Below are positions 5,130 to 11,326 of a DNA stretch of 11,326 bases, one piece after another. Source of the stretch: Actinomycetota bacterium (GTDB lineage: Bacteria; Actinomycetota; Actinomycetes; S36-B12); contig VGBQ01000071.1 of assembly GCA_016870425.1 (NCBI GenBank), positions 1 through 11,326 on the forward strand, read 5' to 3'. Position numbers and translations under genes: made by a program. The notes under the pieces are model-generated. The model saw only the letters and a program-made list of their open reading frames with translations. It was not told the DNA's origin and searched no databases. Position 1 is the stretch's first letter. Each line of letters begins with the position of its first letter.

Positions 5130-7034
5130 ATGAGCCAGGTCGAACGCGTCGTCCGGGCGCTCTCCCGGCACGGCAGGATCGTGTCGGCGGAGGAGATCGA
5201 ACGTCAGCTCGGAGGCTTCGACGGACTTCCGGCCGAGGCGGCGGGCGACGCCCTGCTGCGCACGTATCGCCTCGCCCCCGATGGTGCGCCGCTCCCCGGC
5301 TTCGAGCCCGATCGCACGTCGGTCCAGGTGGTCGTGTCACTGCTCAGGGAGTCGCGCTGGACCGTCGCCTTCGTCCTGGTCGCCGCTCTCATCGGCCTGG
5401 TGCCGGCAATCGGGGTCCCGCTGCTCATGCGGCTCTTCGTTGATCGCTACATCGTCGCCCAGGACACCACGTGGGGCGCCGCGATCCTGCTCGCGGTCAT
5501 TGGCGCGGCCGTGATCGCTGCGACGGTCGTCGCGCTGCAGTCCGCCGTACTGGAGCGGCTGACCGTGCGACTGACCCGCACCGGCAGCGTGGGCTTCGTG
5601 TGGAGCACACTCACCATGTGCGTGCCGAGGCTCCAGGCCTACGGGACCGGCTATGTCATCGCCCGCCGCGTGGCGGTGCACAACTACTCCTACCAGGGCG
5701 GTGTTCGACTGCCGCAGGCGCTGGTGAACTCGCTCACGGCCGTCGTCTTCCTCGTCATGATCTTCCTCTTGGACACGGTCATGGGAGTGGCGGCTATCGT
5801 CATCGTGGTCGCGTCACTGCTCATCTCGCGGGTGGTTCTCGCCCGCCGCAACCCCGTCCAGCGGAGCTTCAGCAACGATCGCGTGAGGTTGACCGGCTTC
5901 ACCTCGGATGTCGTTACCTCGGCGGAGTCGATCAAGGCCGCAGCCTGGGAGCAGTTCGCCTTCTCGCGATGGGCCGAGACGCGCCAGCGCATGTCTGGCT
6001 CGAGCACCCGCCTGGGTGTCGCCGACCAGCAGGTGACACTCGTGCCGATTCTCGCGCAGACAGTCGGCCTCGGCGTCTTCCTGGCGATTGGAGTCGCCCA
6101 GGTCTTCGCGGGCACGGTGAGCCTGGGCACCGTCGTGGCGGCACAGGCCTACATGGTGTCCCTGCTGACGACAGCCGGGATGCTCGTGCTCCTCGGCGTG
6201 ATCCTGCAGGAGCTCGCTAGCGCACACCGGCAGTTCGGTCCCGTGCTGCGCGAGCCCATGGATCCGGAGATGCTCACCGTCACGACCATGGAGCCGCGCG
6301 ACTCGGGTGACCCCCCGCGACTGACCGGCGCACTCTCTCTCCGTCGGGTGTCCTTCGGATACGACCCCGAGGCTGCCCCACTCCTGGTGGATCTGTCTCT
6401 CGAGGTCGCCGCGGCGCGCCGCATCGCCCTTGTCGGGCCCAGTGGCAGCGGCAAGACGACAATCGCCAAGCTCATCGTCGGCGAATTGCGGCCGTGGTCG
6501 GGCTTCGTCACCTTGGATGATGTGCCACGGCTCGGCATCCCGCGGGAGCGTCGCACGCGCGATGTCGCCTACGTCCCGCAGACGTCGGTGCTCTTTCCCG
6601 GCACGATCCGCGACAACCTCACGCTGTGGGACGACTCGCACGAGATCGATGCGTTGGAGCGGGCCGCACGCGACGCCTGCATTGCCGACACGATCCTCGG
6701 CAGGCCCGGCGGGTTCTTCCACGAGGTCACGTCAGCCGACGGGGGATTCAGCGGGGGCGAGATGCAGCGCCTCGCAATCGCGCGAGCCCTTGTCGACGAC
6801 CCTCGCATCATCGTGCTCGACGAGGCCACGAGTGCCCTCGATCCCGTGGTCGAGGCCGAGGTGGAGGCCCGCCTGAGAGCGCGCGGGGTGACCGCGATCG
6901 TTATCGCGCACCGCCTCAGCACGATCCGCGATGCCGATGAGATTCTCGTGGTCGACGGAGGGCGCATCGTCCAGCGCGGGCCCTTTGCCGAACTGGTGCG
7001 CGAGGGACTCTTCGCGGAGTTGGTCCATGGCTGA
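5130..7034 (+). CDS. ABC exporter half-transporter 1 (NHLM-like, without C39 peptidase)
   Basis: This 634-residue half-transporter begins with a cysteine-free cytoplasmic stretch of about 75 residues, then about six membrane helices (77-100, 116-136, about 199-214, 217-236, and two within 305-365). It ends with an ATPase: Walker A GPSGSGKTT (436-444), Q-loop Q484, signature FSGGE (540-544), Walker B IIVLDEATSALD (560-571), and H-loop H594. The signature departs slightly from LSGGQ, but all catalytic residues are present. In NHLM systems the first ABC protein normally carries an N-terminal C39 peptidase that trims the precursor leader. Here the N-terminus has no cysteine and is too short, so that domain is absent. 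No clear Shine-Dalgarno precedes ATG 5130, so translation may be coupled to the upstream gene. It probably pairs with the next gene as a heterodimer. Confidence 0.8.
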   Translation: MSQVERVVRALSRHGRIVSAEEIERQLGGFDGLPAEAAGDALLRTYRLAPDGAPLPGFEPDRTSVQVVVSLLRESRWTVAFVLVAALIGLVPAIGVPLLMRLFVDRYIVAQDTTWGAAILLAVIGAAVIAATVVALQSAVLERLTVRLTRTGSVGFVWSTLTMCVPRLQAYGTGYVIARRVAVHNYSYQGGVRLPQALVNSLTAVVFLVMIFLLDTVMGVAAIVIVVASLLISRVVLARRNPVQRSFSNDRVRLTGFTSDVVTSAESIKAAAWEQFAFSRWAETRQRMSGSSTRLGVADQQVTLVPILAQTVGLGVFLAIGVAQVFAGTVSLGTVVAAQAYMVSLLTTAGMLVLLGVILQELASAHRQFGPVLREPMDPEMLTVTTMEPRDSGDPPRLTGALSLRRVSFGYDPEAAPLLVDLSLEVAAARRIALVGPSGSGKTTIAKLIVGELRPWSGFVTLDDVPRLGIPRERRTRDVAYVPQTSVLFPGTIRDNLTLWDDSHEIDALERAARDACIADTILGRPGGFFHEVTSADGGFSGGEMQRLAIARALVDDPRIIVLDEATSALDPVVEAEVEARLRARGVTAIVIAHRLSTIRDADEILVVDGGRIVQRGPFAELVREGLFAELVHG

Positions 7035-9147
7035 CGATCGGGACACGTCTTTGGACGACGCCATCGACATGATGGCCAGCGCCGGCACATCCGAGGAGCG
7101 GCTCGCGCGTGCGCAGCGTTTCCGCTCGCCACTGGTCGATGCCTTCTCCATCGCTCTGGCGACCATCGAGGACGAGGCTCGCGCTGCCGACCCGCAGGTG
7201 GAGCGGCACCTCTCCGCCCTCGATGCGACCGCTGCGGCCTCGGGGGTGATGACATCAGCAGTGCCGGGCGAGGCACGGTGGTGGACATCGCTGCCCGGCC
7301 CGGCGGTCGCGCAGGATGGCGAGCGGGCCGAGGCGATCCTGCCCCGCGGAGGCGGCGCACTCGCCGTGGAGGGAGGCTCCCGCGCTCGCACACGCATCGG
7401 CAGGGAGGGACCCGCGGGAGAGGTCGTCGTCATCACCGGCCCGCTGCCCGCGGGTGCGTCGTGGCGATCGCTCGTGTGGTGGTCTGTGAGTCGTCGGCGT
7501 TCCCAGGTCGTGGCGATGGTCGTGCTCTCACTGCTGGGAGGCCTTGTCGGCCTGCTCCTGCCCCTCGCAACCGCCGCGCTCTTCGGCTACGCGGTTCCCA
7601 CGGGCAGCACGAGCATGGCTGCTGCCATCCTCCTCGCGTTCGCCCTCGGCAGCGCGGGGGGTGCCCTTCTCATCCTGGCGCGCAACATCCTCATCATCCG
7701 CGTGCGCGATGCGAGCGATGCGCGCATGTCCCCCGGGATCATGTCGCACCTCCTGCGCCTTCCCATGCCCTTCTTCCGGCGCACCTCCTCCGGTGACATC
7801 CTCAACCGGGCCCTCACCGTCGAGAGTGCACGCGAGGTCGCGAACGACGGCGTGCTCGCCCTGGTGCTGAGCTCTGCCTTCGGATTGGTCAACCTGGTCT
7901 TCCTCTTCGCGATTGATGTCTCCCTGGGCATCGTGATGTCACTGGCCATCGCGGTCATCGTGGTCATCGTGGGGCTCGCGCAGCGTCGGTCCCGTCACTT
8001 CCACCAGCGCTTGCTCCAGGAGCGCAGCGACGCCGATGCCCATCTGATGTCCCTCATCCAGGCCATCGTTCCCATCCGGGTCAACGGCGCCGAGTCGCGC
8101 GCCCTCGCAAGTTGGACAGGTTGGGCGGCACCCGCGATCAGCACCCTCGGTCGGCGACTGGTTGCCAACAACTTTTCGCAACCTGTCCTGGTCGCGGCAC
8201 CGATTGCCATGAACGTCGTCCTGATCCTGGCCGTGATCGGCGAGGGACTTGCCTTCACGGCCGCGGCGTTCATGAGCGCGTACGTCGCGGTGGTGCAGCT
8301 CACGATTGCCGTGGGGCTGCTGACACAGAACCTGTGGATGCTCAATGAGATCGGCCCGACGCTCGAGCGCATGGTGCCGATCACATCCACTCCCGTGGAG
8401 CGCCCGGGCCCGACGCGCGCACCCGGCGCACTGCAGGGACGCATCCAGCTCACCGACATCGTCTTTGGCTACGACCCCGACCAGCCGCCACTGCTCGATG
8501 GCGTGAGCATCAGCGTCGAGCCGGGTGAGTTCGTCGCGGTCGTGGGCCCGTCGGGGTCGGGCAAGTCCACGGTGATGCGCTTGCTCCTCGGCTTCGAGAC
8601 ACCGTGGAGCGGGGTGGTGTCGTACGACGGCCAGGACCTGGCCGATCTCGATGTTGCGGCGGTGCGCCGGCAGATGGGCACCGTCCTGCAGGCCTCCGTG
8701 CCCTTCGGGTCGACGTACCGCGAGTGCATCTGCGGCCCGCTGCAGATCGACGATGACCGTCTCTGGCAGGTGATCGCCGAGTCCGGACTGCAGACCGAGG
8801 TGCGCGAACGCGGCCTTGACGCACCCATCGGCGATCGCGGTGGTGGGATCTCCGGTGGGCAGCGTCAACGCCTCATGATTGCGCGTGCCCTCGTGAGCGA
8901 TCCGCGCGTCATCCTGCTCGACGAGGCGACCAGTGCGCTTGACAACCTCACGCAAGACATCGTCATGCGCTCAATCCTCGGCCGTCCGGTGACGCGGATC
9001 GCCATCGCGCATCGGCTCACCACGGTCGAGCGTGCCGACCGCATCCTCGTGGTGTCGTCGGGACGCATCGTGGAGGAAGGCTCGCCCTCGGAGCTGCTCG
9101 CGAGCGGCGGACACTTCGCGCGGCTCGCGGCACGCCAGGAGTTCTAG
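7027..9147 (+). CDS. ABC exporter half-transporter 2 (NHLM-like, with N-terminal extension)
   Basis: This 706-residue half-transporter overlaps the upstream gene by 8 bases and has GGAG (7016-7019) seven bases before ATG 7027, so the two are translationally coupled. Residues 1-about 150 form a soluble extension ending in a segment like the N-terminal region of the second NHLM ABC protein (GEARWW, VVVITGPLPAGASWRSLVWW). The membrane domain (about 162-450) precedes an ATPase with Walker A GPSGSGKST (507-515), Q555, signature ISGGQ (608-612), Walker B VILLDEATSALD (628-639), and H662. Both ATPase sites look intact, so the pair should be active. The function of the N-terminal extension is unknown to me. 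The stop TAG (9145-9147) overlaps the stop of the convergent gene. Confidence 0.8.
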   Translation: MADDRDTSLDDAIDMMASAGTSEERLARAQRFRSPLVDAFSIALATIEDEARAADPQVERHLSALDATAAASGVMTSAVPGEARWWTSLPGPAVAQDGERAEAILPRGGGALAVEGGSRARTRIGREGPAGEVVVITGPLPAGASWRSLVWWSVSRRRSQVVAMVVLSLLGGLVGLLLPLATAALFGYAVPTGSTSMAAAILLAFALGSAGGALLILARNILIIRVRDASDARMSPGIMSHLLRLPMPFFRRTSSGDILNRALTVESAREVANDGVLALVLSSAFGLVNLVFLFAIDVSLGIVMSLAIAVIVVIVGLAQRRSRHFHQRLLQERSDADAHLMSLIQAIVPIRVNGAESRALASWTGWAAPAISTLGRRLVANNFSQPVLVAAPIAMNVVLILAVIGEGLAFTAAAFMSAYVAVVQLTIAVGLLTQNLWMLNEIGPTLERMVPITSTPVERPGPTRAPGALQGRIQLTDIVFGYDPDQPPLLDGVSISVEPGEFVAVVGPSGSGKSTVMRLLLGFETPWSGVVSYDGQDLADLDVAAVRRQMGTVLQASVPFGSTYRECICGPLQIDDDRLWQVIAESGLQTEVRERGLDAPIGDRGGGISGGQRQRLMIARALVSDPRVILLDEATSALDNLTQDIVMRSILGRPVTRIAIAHRLTTVERADRILVVSSGRIVEEGSPSELLASGGHFARLAARQEF

Positions 9148-9404
9148 CGTCTGCCGAGTGCGTCCAGGACAGCGATAAGGGTGCGCGGGCTGGCGATTCG
9201 CAATCCGTGCACGGTGTGACTGCGCAGAGCCGCGTCTCCGGTGACAAGGCAGTCCGCGCGCGAGGCCACCGCAAGATCGCTGAGGTAGCGGTCCAGGGCG
9301 AACTCGAAGACCTCGAAGTCCTTCATGTCCTTGCGGTCCGCGTAGACGCGCGCGCCGCTCAGGAGGTCCTCGTCGACGTCGATGGTCGTCTTCGCCTTGG
9401 CCAT
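9144..9404 (-). pseudogene. VapB-like antitoxin fused to the C-terminal fragment of a PIN (VapC-like) toxin
   Basis: This 86-residue frame begins as a VapB-type DNA-binding antitoxin (KTTIDVDEDLLSGARVYADRKDMKDFEVFEFALDRY, residues 5-40). From about residue 42 it continues as the last part of a PIN toxin (DLAVASRADCLVTGDAALRS, then GLRIASPRTLIAVLDAL). The PIN fragment keeps the TGD aspartate (D57) but lacks the N-terminal half that holds the first catalytic acidic residues, so it cannot be an active RNase. The simplest reading is an in-frame deletion that fused the 3' part of vapC to the 5' part of vapB, leaving a toxin-antitoxin scar. It may still be translated and bind DNA or PIN proteins. 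No Shine-Dalgarno precedes ATG 9404. It lies 39 bases downstream of the acetoacetate-decarboxylase-like gene on the same strand and its stop overlaps that of the ABC operon. Confidence 0.72.
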
Positions 9405-9443
9405 GCGAAGAGAACAGCATCAAAGAAGAAAAACGGAAAGACG
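9405..9443. other. Short purine/pyrimidine-skewed spacer
   Basis: These 39 bases between two minus-strand genes are strongly purine-rich on the + strand (pyrimidine-rich, with a TTTTT run, on the transcribed strand), unlike the GC-rich neighbourhood. No hairpin is evident, so I do not call it an intrinsic terminator. It may be residual vapBC flank, but this is only an inference. Confidence 0.3.
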
Positions 9444-10241
9444 TCAGACCGGCTTCGAGCGGTCCTCGAGCAACGTGCCGCCGGCGAAGGTCACGCCGAC
9501 CTCGCGGTGGTAGCCGCCGATCACCTCGCGCACGGGCAGGAGCGAGGCGGGCTGGTCCCACTCGGAGTCGTGCAGGGTGAGTTCGGCGTCGCCGCGCCAC
9601 GGCTGGCCGAGGTCCGCGTCGCGGCCACCCATCGTGACGATCTGGTCCAGGCTGAGTGCACCGCCCGCGATGCTGGGCATTTGACGGTGATGCAGCATCG
9701 GCAGGGCGTTGACAAATCCGTTGGTGTCACTCGGCTCGCGCAGCGTGACCTTCGCTGTCGCCAGGCGATGGTCGTACGCCGCAAGCGTCGCGCCGAAGGT
9801 GCCGCCAGGTGCGACGCGCGGCGCCGCCCTGCCATGGTTCATCGCCCGCGTGACGTAGATGCTGCCGAGCTTCTTGGGGTAGCCCTGGAACCACCCGCGC
9901 CCGATCGCGAAGTCCGTCGTCACCCAGATGAGCACGCATCGGCTGTACGTCGTCCCGGCGTATGAGCACCGCACGACCGCGAAGGTCTCGAGGTACTGCG
10001 AGCGCGAGGGATCGAGCAGCTCGCGGCCCTCGGCGCTGCAGGACTGCCAGTCGGCCCAGATGAAGGCGACCGCCCCCGGGTCCTCGGGCGCGAGGTCCAC
10101 GTCGGGCGGCAGCAGGGCGCGCACCTTCTCGACGTCGGTGCGGTACTCGACCGTGAGCAGGGTGCCCGAGTAGTGCCAGGGCATCTCCGGCACGAGGGCG
10201 GAGCCGCCGTCGGGGGTGTAGGGAGGGAGGAATCCGGCCAC
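9444..10241 (-). CDS. Acetoacetate-decarboxylase-family (ADC fold) protein
   Basis: This 265-residue protein resembles acetoacetate decarboxylase (PF06314). It has LVPEMPWHYSGTLLTVEY at the start, EDPGAVAFIWADWQSC, and the diagnostic GYPKKLGSIY segment (120-128) in which the two adjacent lysines K123/K124 match the Schiff-base lysine and its neighbour in Clostridium ADC. True ADC decarboxylates acetoacetate to acetone; many actinobacterial members are uncharacterised relatives that may act on other beta-keto acids or polyketide intermediates, so I do not assign a substrate. The start is GTG at 10241; no Shine-Dalgarno lies upstream, but TAGCCT is exactly six bases before it. It is divergent from the APC permease, with two palindromes in the shared region, and 39 bases upstream of the VapB-VapC remnant. 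Confidence 0.78.
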   Translation of the reverse strand: MAGFLPPYTPDGGSALVPEMPWHYSGTLLTVEYRTDVEKVRALLPPDVDLAPEDPGAVAFIWADWQSCSAEGRELLDPSRSQYLETFAVVRCSYAGTTYSRCVLIWVTTDFAIGRGWFQGYPKKLGSIYVTRAMNHGRAAPRVAPGGTFGATLAAYDHRLATAKVTLREPSDTNGFVNALPMLHHRQMPSIAGGALSLDQIVTMGGRDADLGQPWRGDAELTLHDSEWDQPASLLPVREVIGGYHREVGVTFAGGTLLEDRSKPV

Positions 10242-10253
10242 GGGTGGAGGCTA
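10242..10253 (-). promoter_or_regulatory. Possible leaderless -10 element of the ADC-like gene
   Basis: On the minus strand TAGCCT (10253 to 10248) fits TANNNT and is followed by six bases (CCACCC) and the GTG. The layout is the same as at 4304-4315, again without a ribosome binding site. The -35 position would fall within the palindrome at 10264-10277. Confidence 0.45.
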
Positions 10254-10263
10254 TCGGACTGTC

Positions 10264-10277
10264 GTTCGGGCCCGAAC
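10264..10277. promoter_or_regulatory. Operator palindrome GTTCGGGCCCGAAC, second copy
   Basis: This is a perfect 14-bp palindrome in the divergent region between the ADC-like gene and the permease. It differs from the inverted repeat at 2895-2908 at two central bases only (GTTCGTACCCGAAC there). It lies about 23-36 bases upstream of the inferred start of the ADC-like transcript, over the -35 position, and about 18 bases upstream of TTGACC (10295-10300), a -35 candidate for the permease. This is consistent with a shared repressor. The binding protein is not encoded in the window. Confidence 0.6.
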
Positions 10278-10294
10278 CAATTTGGCGAATGTGC

Positions 10295-10323
10295 TTGACC
10301 TACCCGCGGGTATGCGTCACCCT
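10295..10323 (+). promoter_or_regulatory. Candidate promoter of the permease gene, overlapping palindrome 10301-10312
   Basis: TTGACC (10295-10300) is a fair -35 box; a CACCCT at 10318-10323 is a weak -10 at 17-base spacing. Between them lies a perfect 12-bp palindrome, TACCCGCGGGTA (10301-10312), which could be a second operator or a chance GC-rich palindrome. Confidence 0.35.
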
Positions 10324-10375
10324 CGCGTTCATTCGGGGCCCAATGATCACGGCCCCTCGATCGGAGGCATCTGAC

Positions 10376-11326
10376 ATGGCCGATCTGCAGCCGGCTCCCG
10401 CCGAGACCCCCGAGACCTCCCTGCGCAAGGGCCGGATCGGCGTACTCGGGATCGTGTTCTTCGTCATCGCGGCGGCGGCACCCCTGGTGGGGATGACCGG
10501 CGCCGTGCCGGTCGCCATCGTCCTGGGCAATGGCGCGGGCGTGCCCGGCGCCTACCTCGCGGTGGCGATCATCCTGCTGCTCTTCAGCGTCGGCTACTCG
10601 GCGATGAGCCAGCACGTCACCAACGCGGGCGCGTTCTTCGCCTACGTCGGCCGTGGCCTGGGCATCAATGTCGGCGTCGGCTCGGCGTTCGTCTCCCTGG
10701 TGGCCTATCTCGCGATCCAACTCGCGATCTTCGGCTTCTTCGGAGCGGTGATGGCTGGGCAGATGAATGCGCAGTTCGGGCTCGACCTGCCCTGGTGGGC
10801 GTGGGTCTTCATCGCGTGGGCGCTCGTGCTCATCCTCTCGGTGCTGTCGGTCGATGTCGGCGCGAAGGTACTCGGCGTGCTGCTGACCCTGGAGCTCCTC
10901 GCCCTCGTCATCACCGCGATCGCGGTCTTCGTCAAGGGTGGCCCTGAGCCCATTGATGTCGCGGCTTCCTTCTCACCCACGGCGGTCCTCGCCGGGGGCA
11001 TTGCTGGCACGGCGGGCATCGCCCTCGCCTTCGCCTTCGCCTCCTACATCGGCTTCGAGGCGACGGCGATCTACGGCGAGGAGTCGCGCGAGCCCAAGAA
11101 GACCGTGCCGCGGGCCACCTACACCGCGATCATCCTCATCGGTGTCGTCTTCGCCTTCGTCACCTTCGCCATGGTCACTGCGCTCGGCTCACAGACGGTC
11201 ATCGACCAGGTGCTTGCTCGCTCGACGGTCGATGACATCCCGCTACTCGACCCGGCCGCCGTGCTCTTCTCCATCGCTGCGGAGTACGTCGGGGAGTGGA
11301 TGGCCACGGTGATGAGCTGGCTGGTG
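10376..11326 (+). CDS. APC-family amino acid/amine permease, N-terminal 317 residues (3' end outside window)
   Basis: ATG 10376 is preceded by GGAGG eight bases upstream (10363-10367). The frame is open to the right edge. A 24-residue cytoplasmic leader is followed by KGRIGVLGIVFFVIAAAAPLVGMTGAVPVAI (helix 1 with the broken, substrate-binding GMTG region), further membrane helices, and the APC signature GFEATAIYGEESREPKKTVPRA (about residues 225-246). This signature marks the amino acid-polyamine-organocation superfamily of secondary transporters. Complete members are usually about 450-520 residues, so roughly a third is missing. Because it faces the ADC-like gene and shares an operator with the glutamine-synthetase-like ligase and amidotransferase, I infer that it imports the amine or amino acid that those enzymes process. 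Confidence 0.88.
   Translation, partial: MADLQPAPAETPETSLRKGRIGVLGIVFFVIAAAAPLVGMTGAVPVAIVLGNGAGVPGAYLAVAIILLLFSVGYSAMSQHVTNAGAFFAYVGRGLGINVGVGSAFVSLVAYLAIQLAIFGFFGAVMAGQMNAQFGLDLPWWAWVFIAWALVLILSVLSVDVGAKVLGVLLTLELLALVITAIAVFVKGGPEPIDVAASFSPTAVLAGGIAGTAGIALAFAFASYIGFEATAIYGEESREPKKTVPRATYTAIILIGVVFAFVTFAMVTALGSQTVIDQVLARSTVDDIPLLDPAAVLFSIAAEYVGEWMATVMSWLV

Noticed and set aside
5130..5360. C39 peptidase domain at the N-terminus of the first ABC protein
   Set aside because: There is no cysteine in the first 75 residues and the stretch is half the length of a C39 domain.

Overview
The window is high-GC DNA (strong G/C at third codon positions, GTG starts, several genes with no Shine-Dalgarno) and reads as a chromosomal segment of an actinobacterium (Actinomycetota). 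A Septum_form-type secreted protein, an AbiEi/DUF559-type protein and a P450 C-terminus of the CYP124/125/142 kind fit that. I cannot name the genus.

Layout. (1) Positions 1-196: the last 64 codons of a cytochrome P450 on the + strand. (2) Positions 203-1308: a compact cassette of two large related palindromes (203-265 and 1252-1308, sharing the core GAGTGTCGAGTAGCGGG plus CGAAATC) that bracket one minus-strand gene for an AbiEi-like protein with a C-terminal Vsr-like/DUF559 nuclease domain. The nuclease stop codon lies inside the left palindrome. The cassette sits between the 3' ends of the P450 gene and the next minus-strand gene. (3) Positions 1324-2103: a secreted septum-formation-family protein whose signal peptide is built from a 15-bp tandem repeat. 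(4) Positions 2164-2871 (-) and 2923-4281 (+): a divergent pair, a class I glutamine amidotransferase and a glutamine-synthetase-family ligase whose flap glutamate is replaced, suggesting an amine rather than ammonia as co-substrate. (5) Positions 4316-9147 (+): a tight three-gene operon for a membrane-fusion protein and two ABC exporter half-transporters resembling the NHLM/NHLP peptide export set, but without the C39 leader peptidase and with no precursor gene in view. (6) Positions 9144-9404 (-): an 86-residue in-frame fusion of a VapB-like antitoxin N-terminus to the C-terminal piece of a PIN toxin. Its stop codon overlaps that of the ABC operon. (7) Positions 9444-10241 (-) and 10376-11326 (+, cut by the window end): a divergent pair, an acetoacetate-decarboxylase-family protein and an APC-family amino acid/amine permease.

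How the parts may work together. The two divergent intergenic regions (GATase/GS-like and ADC-like/permease), 7 kb apart, each hold a near-identical 14-bp inverted repeat (GTTCGTACCCGAAC at 2895-2908; GTTCGGGCCCGAAC at 10264-10277). I infer one transcription factor controlling four genes: a permease for uptake, a gamma-glutamyl-amine-type ligase, a glutamine amidotransferase that could remove the glutamyl group, and an ADC-like enzyme. This would resemble a gamma-glutamylated amine catabolic route, with the exporter operon inserted between its halves.

Most noteworthy items: the palindrome-bracketed nuclease cassette, which looks like a possible undescribed REP/RAYT-like mobile or self-maintaining element with a Vsr-like nuclease in place of a transposase; the shared operator; the peptidase-less NHLM-like exporter; and the VapB-VapC deletion scar. 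No rRNA, tRNA, CRISPR array or insertion sequence was recognised.
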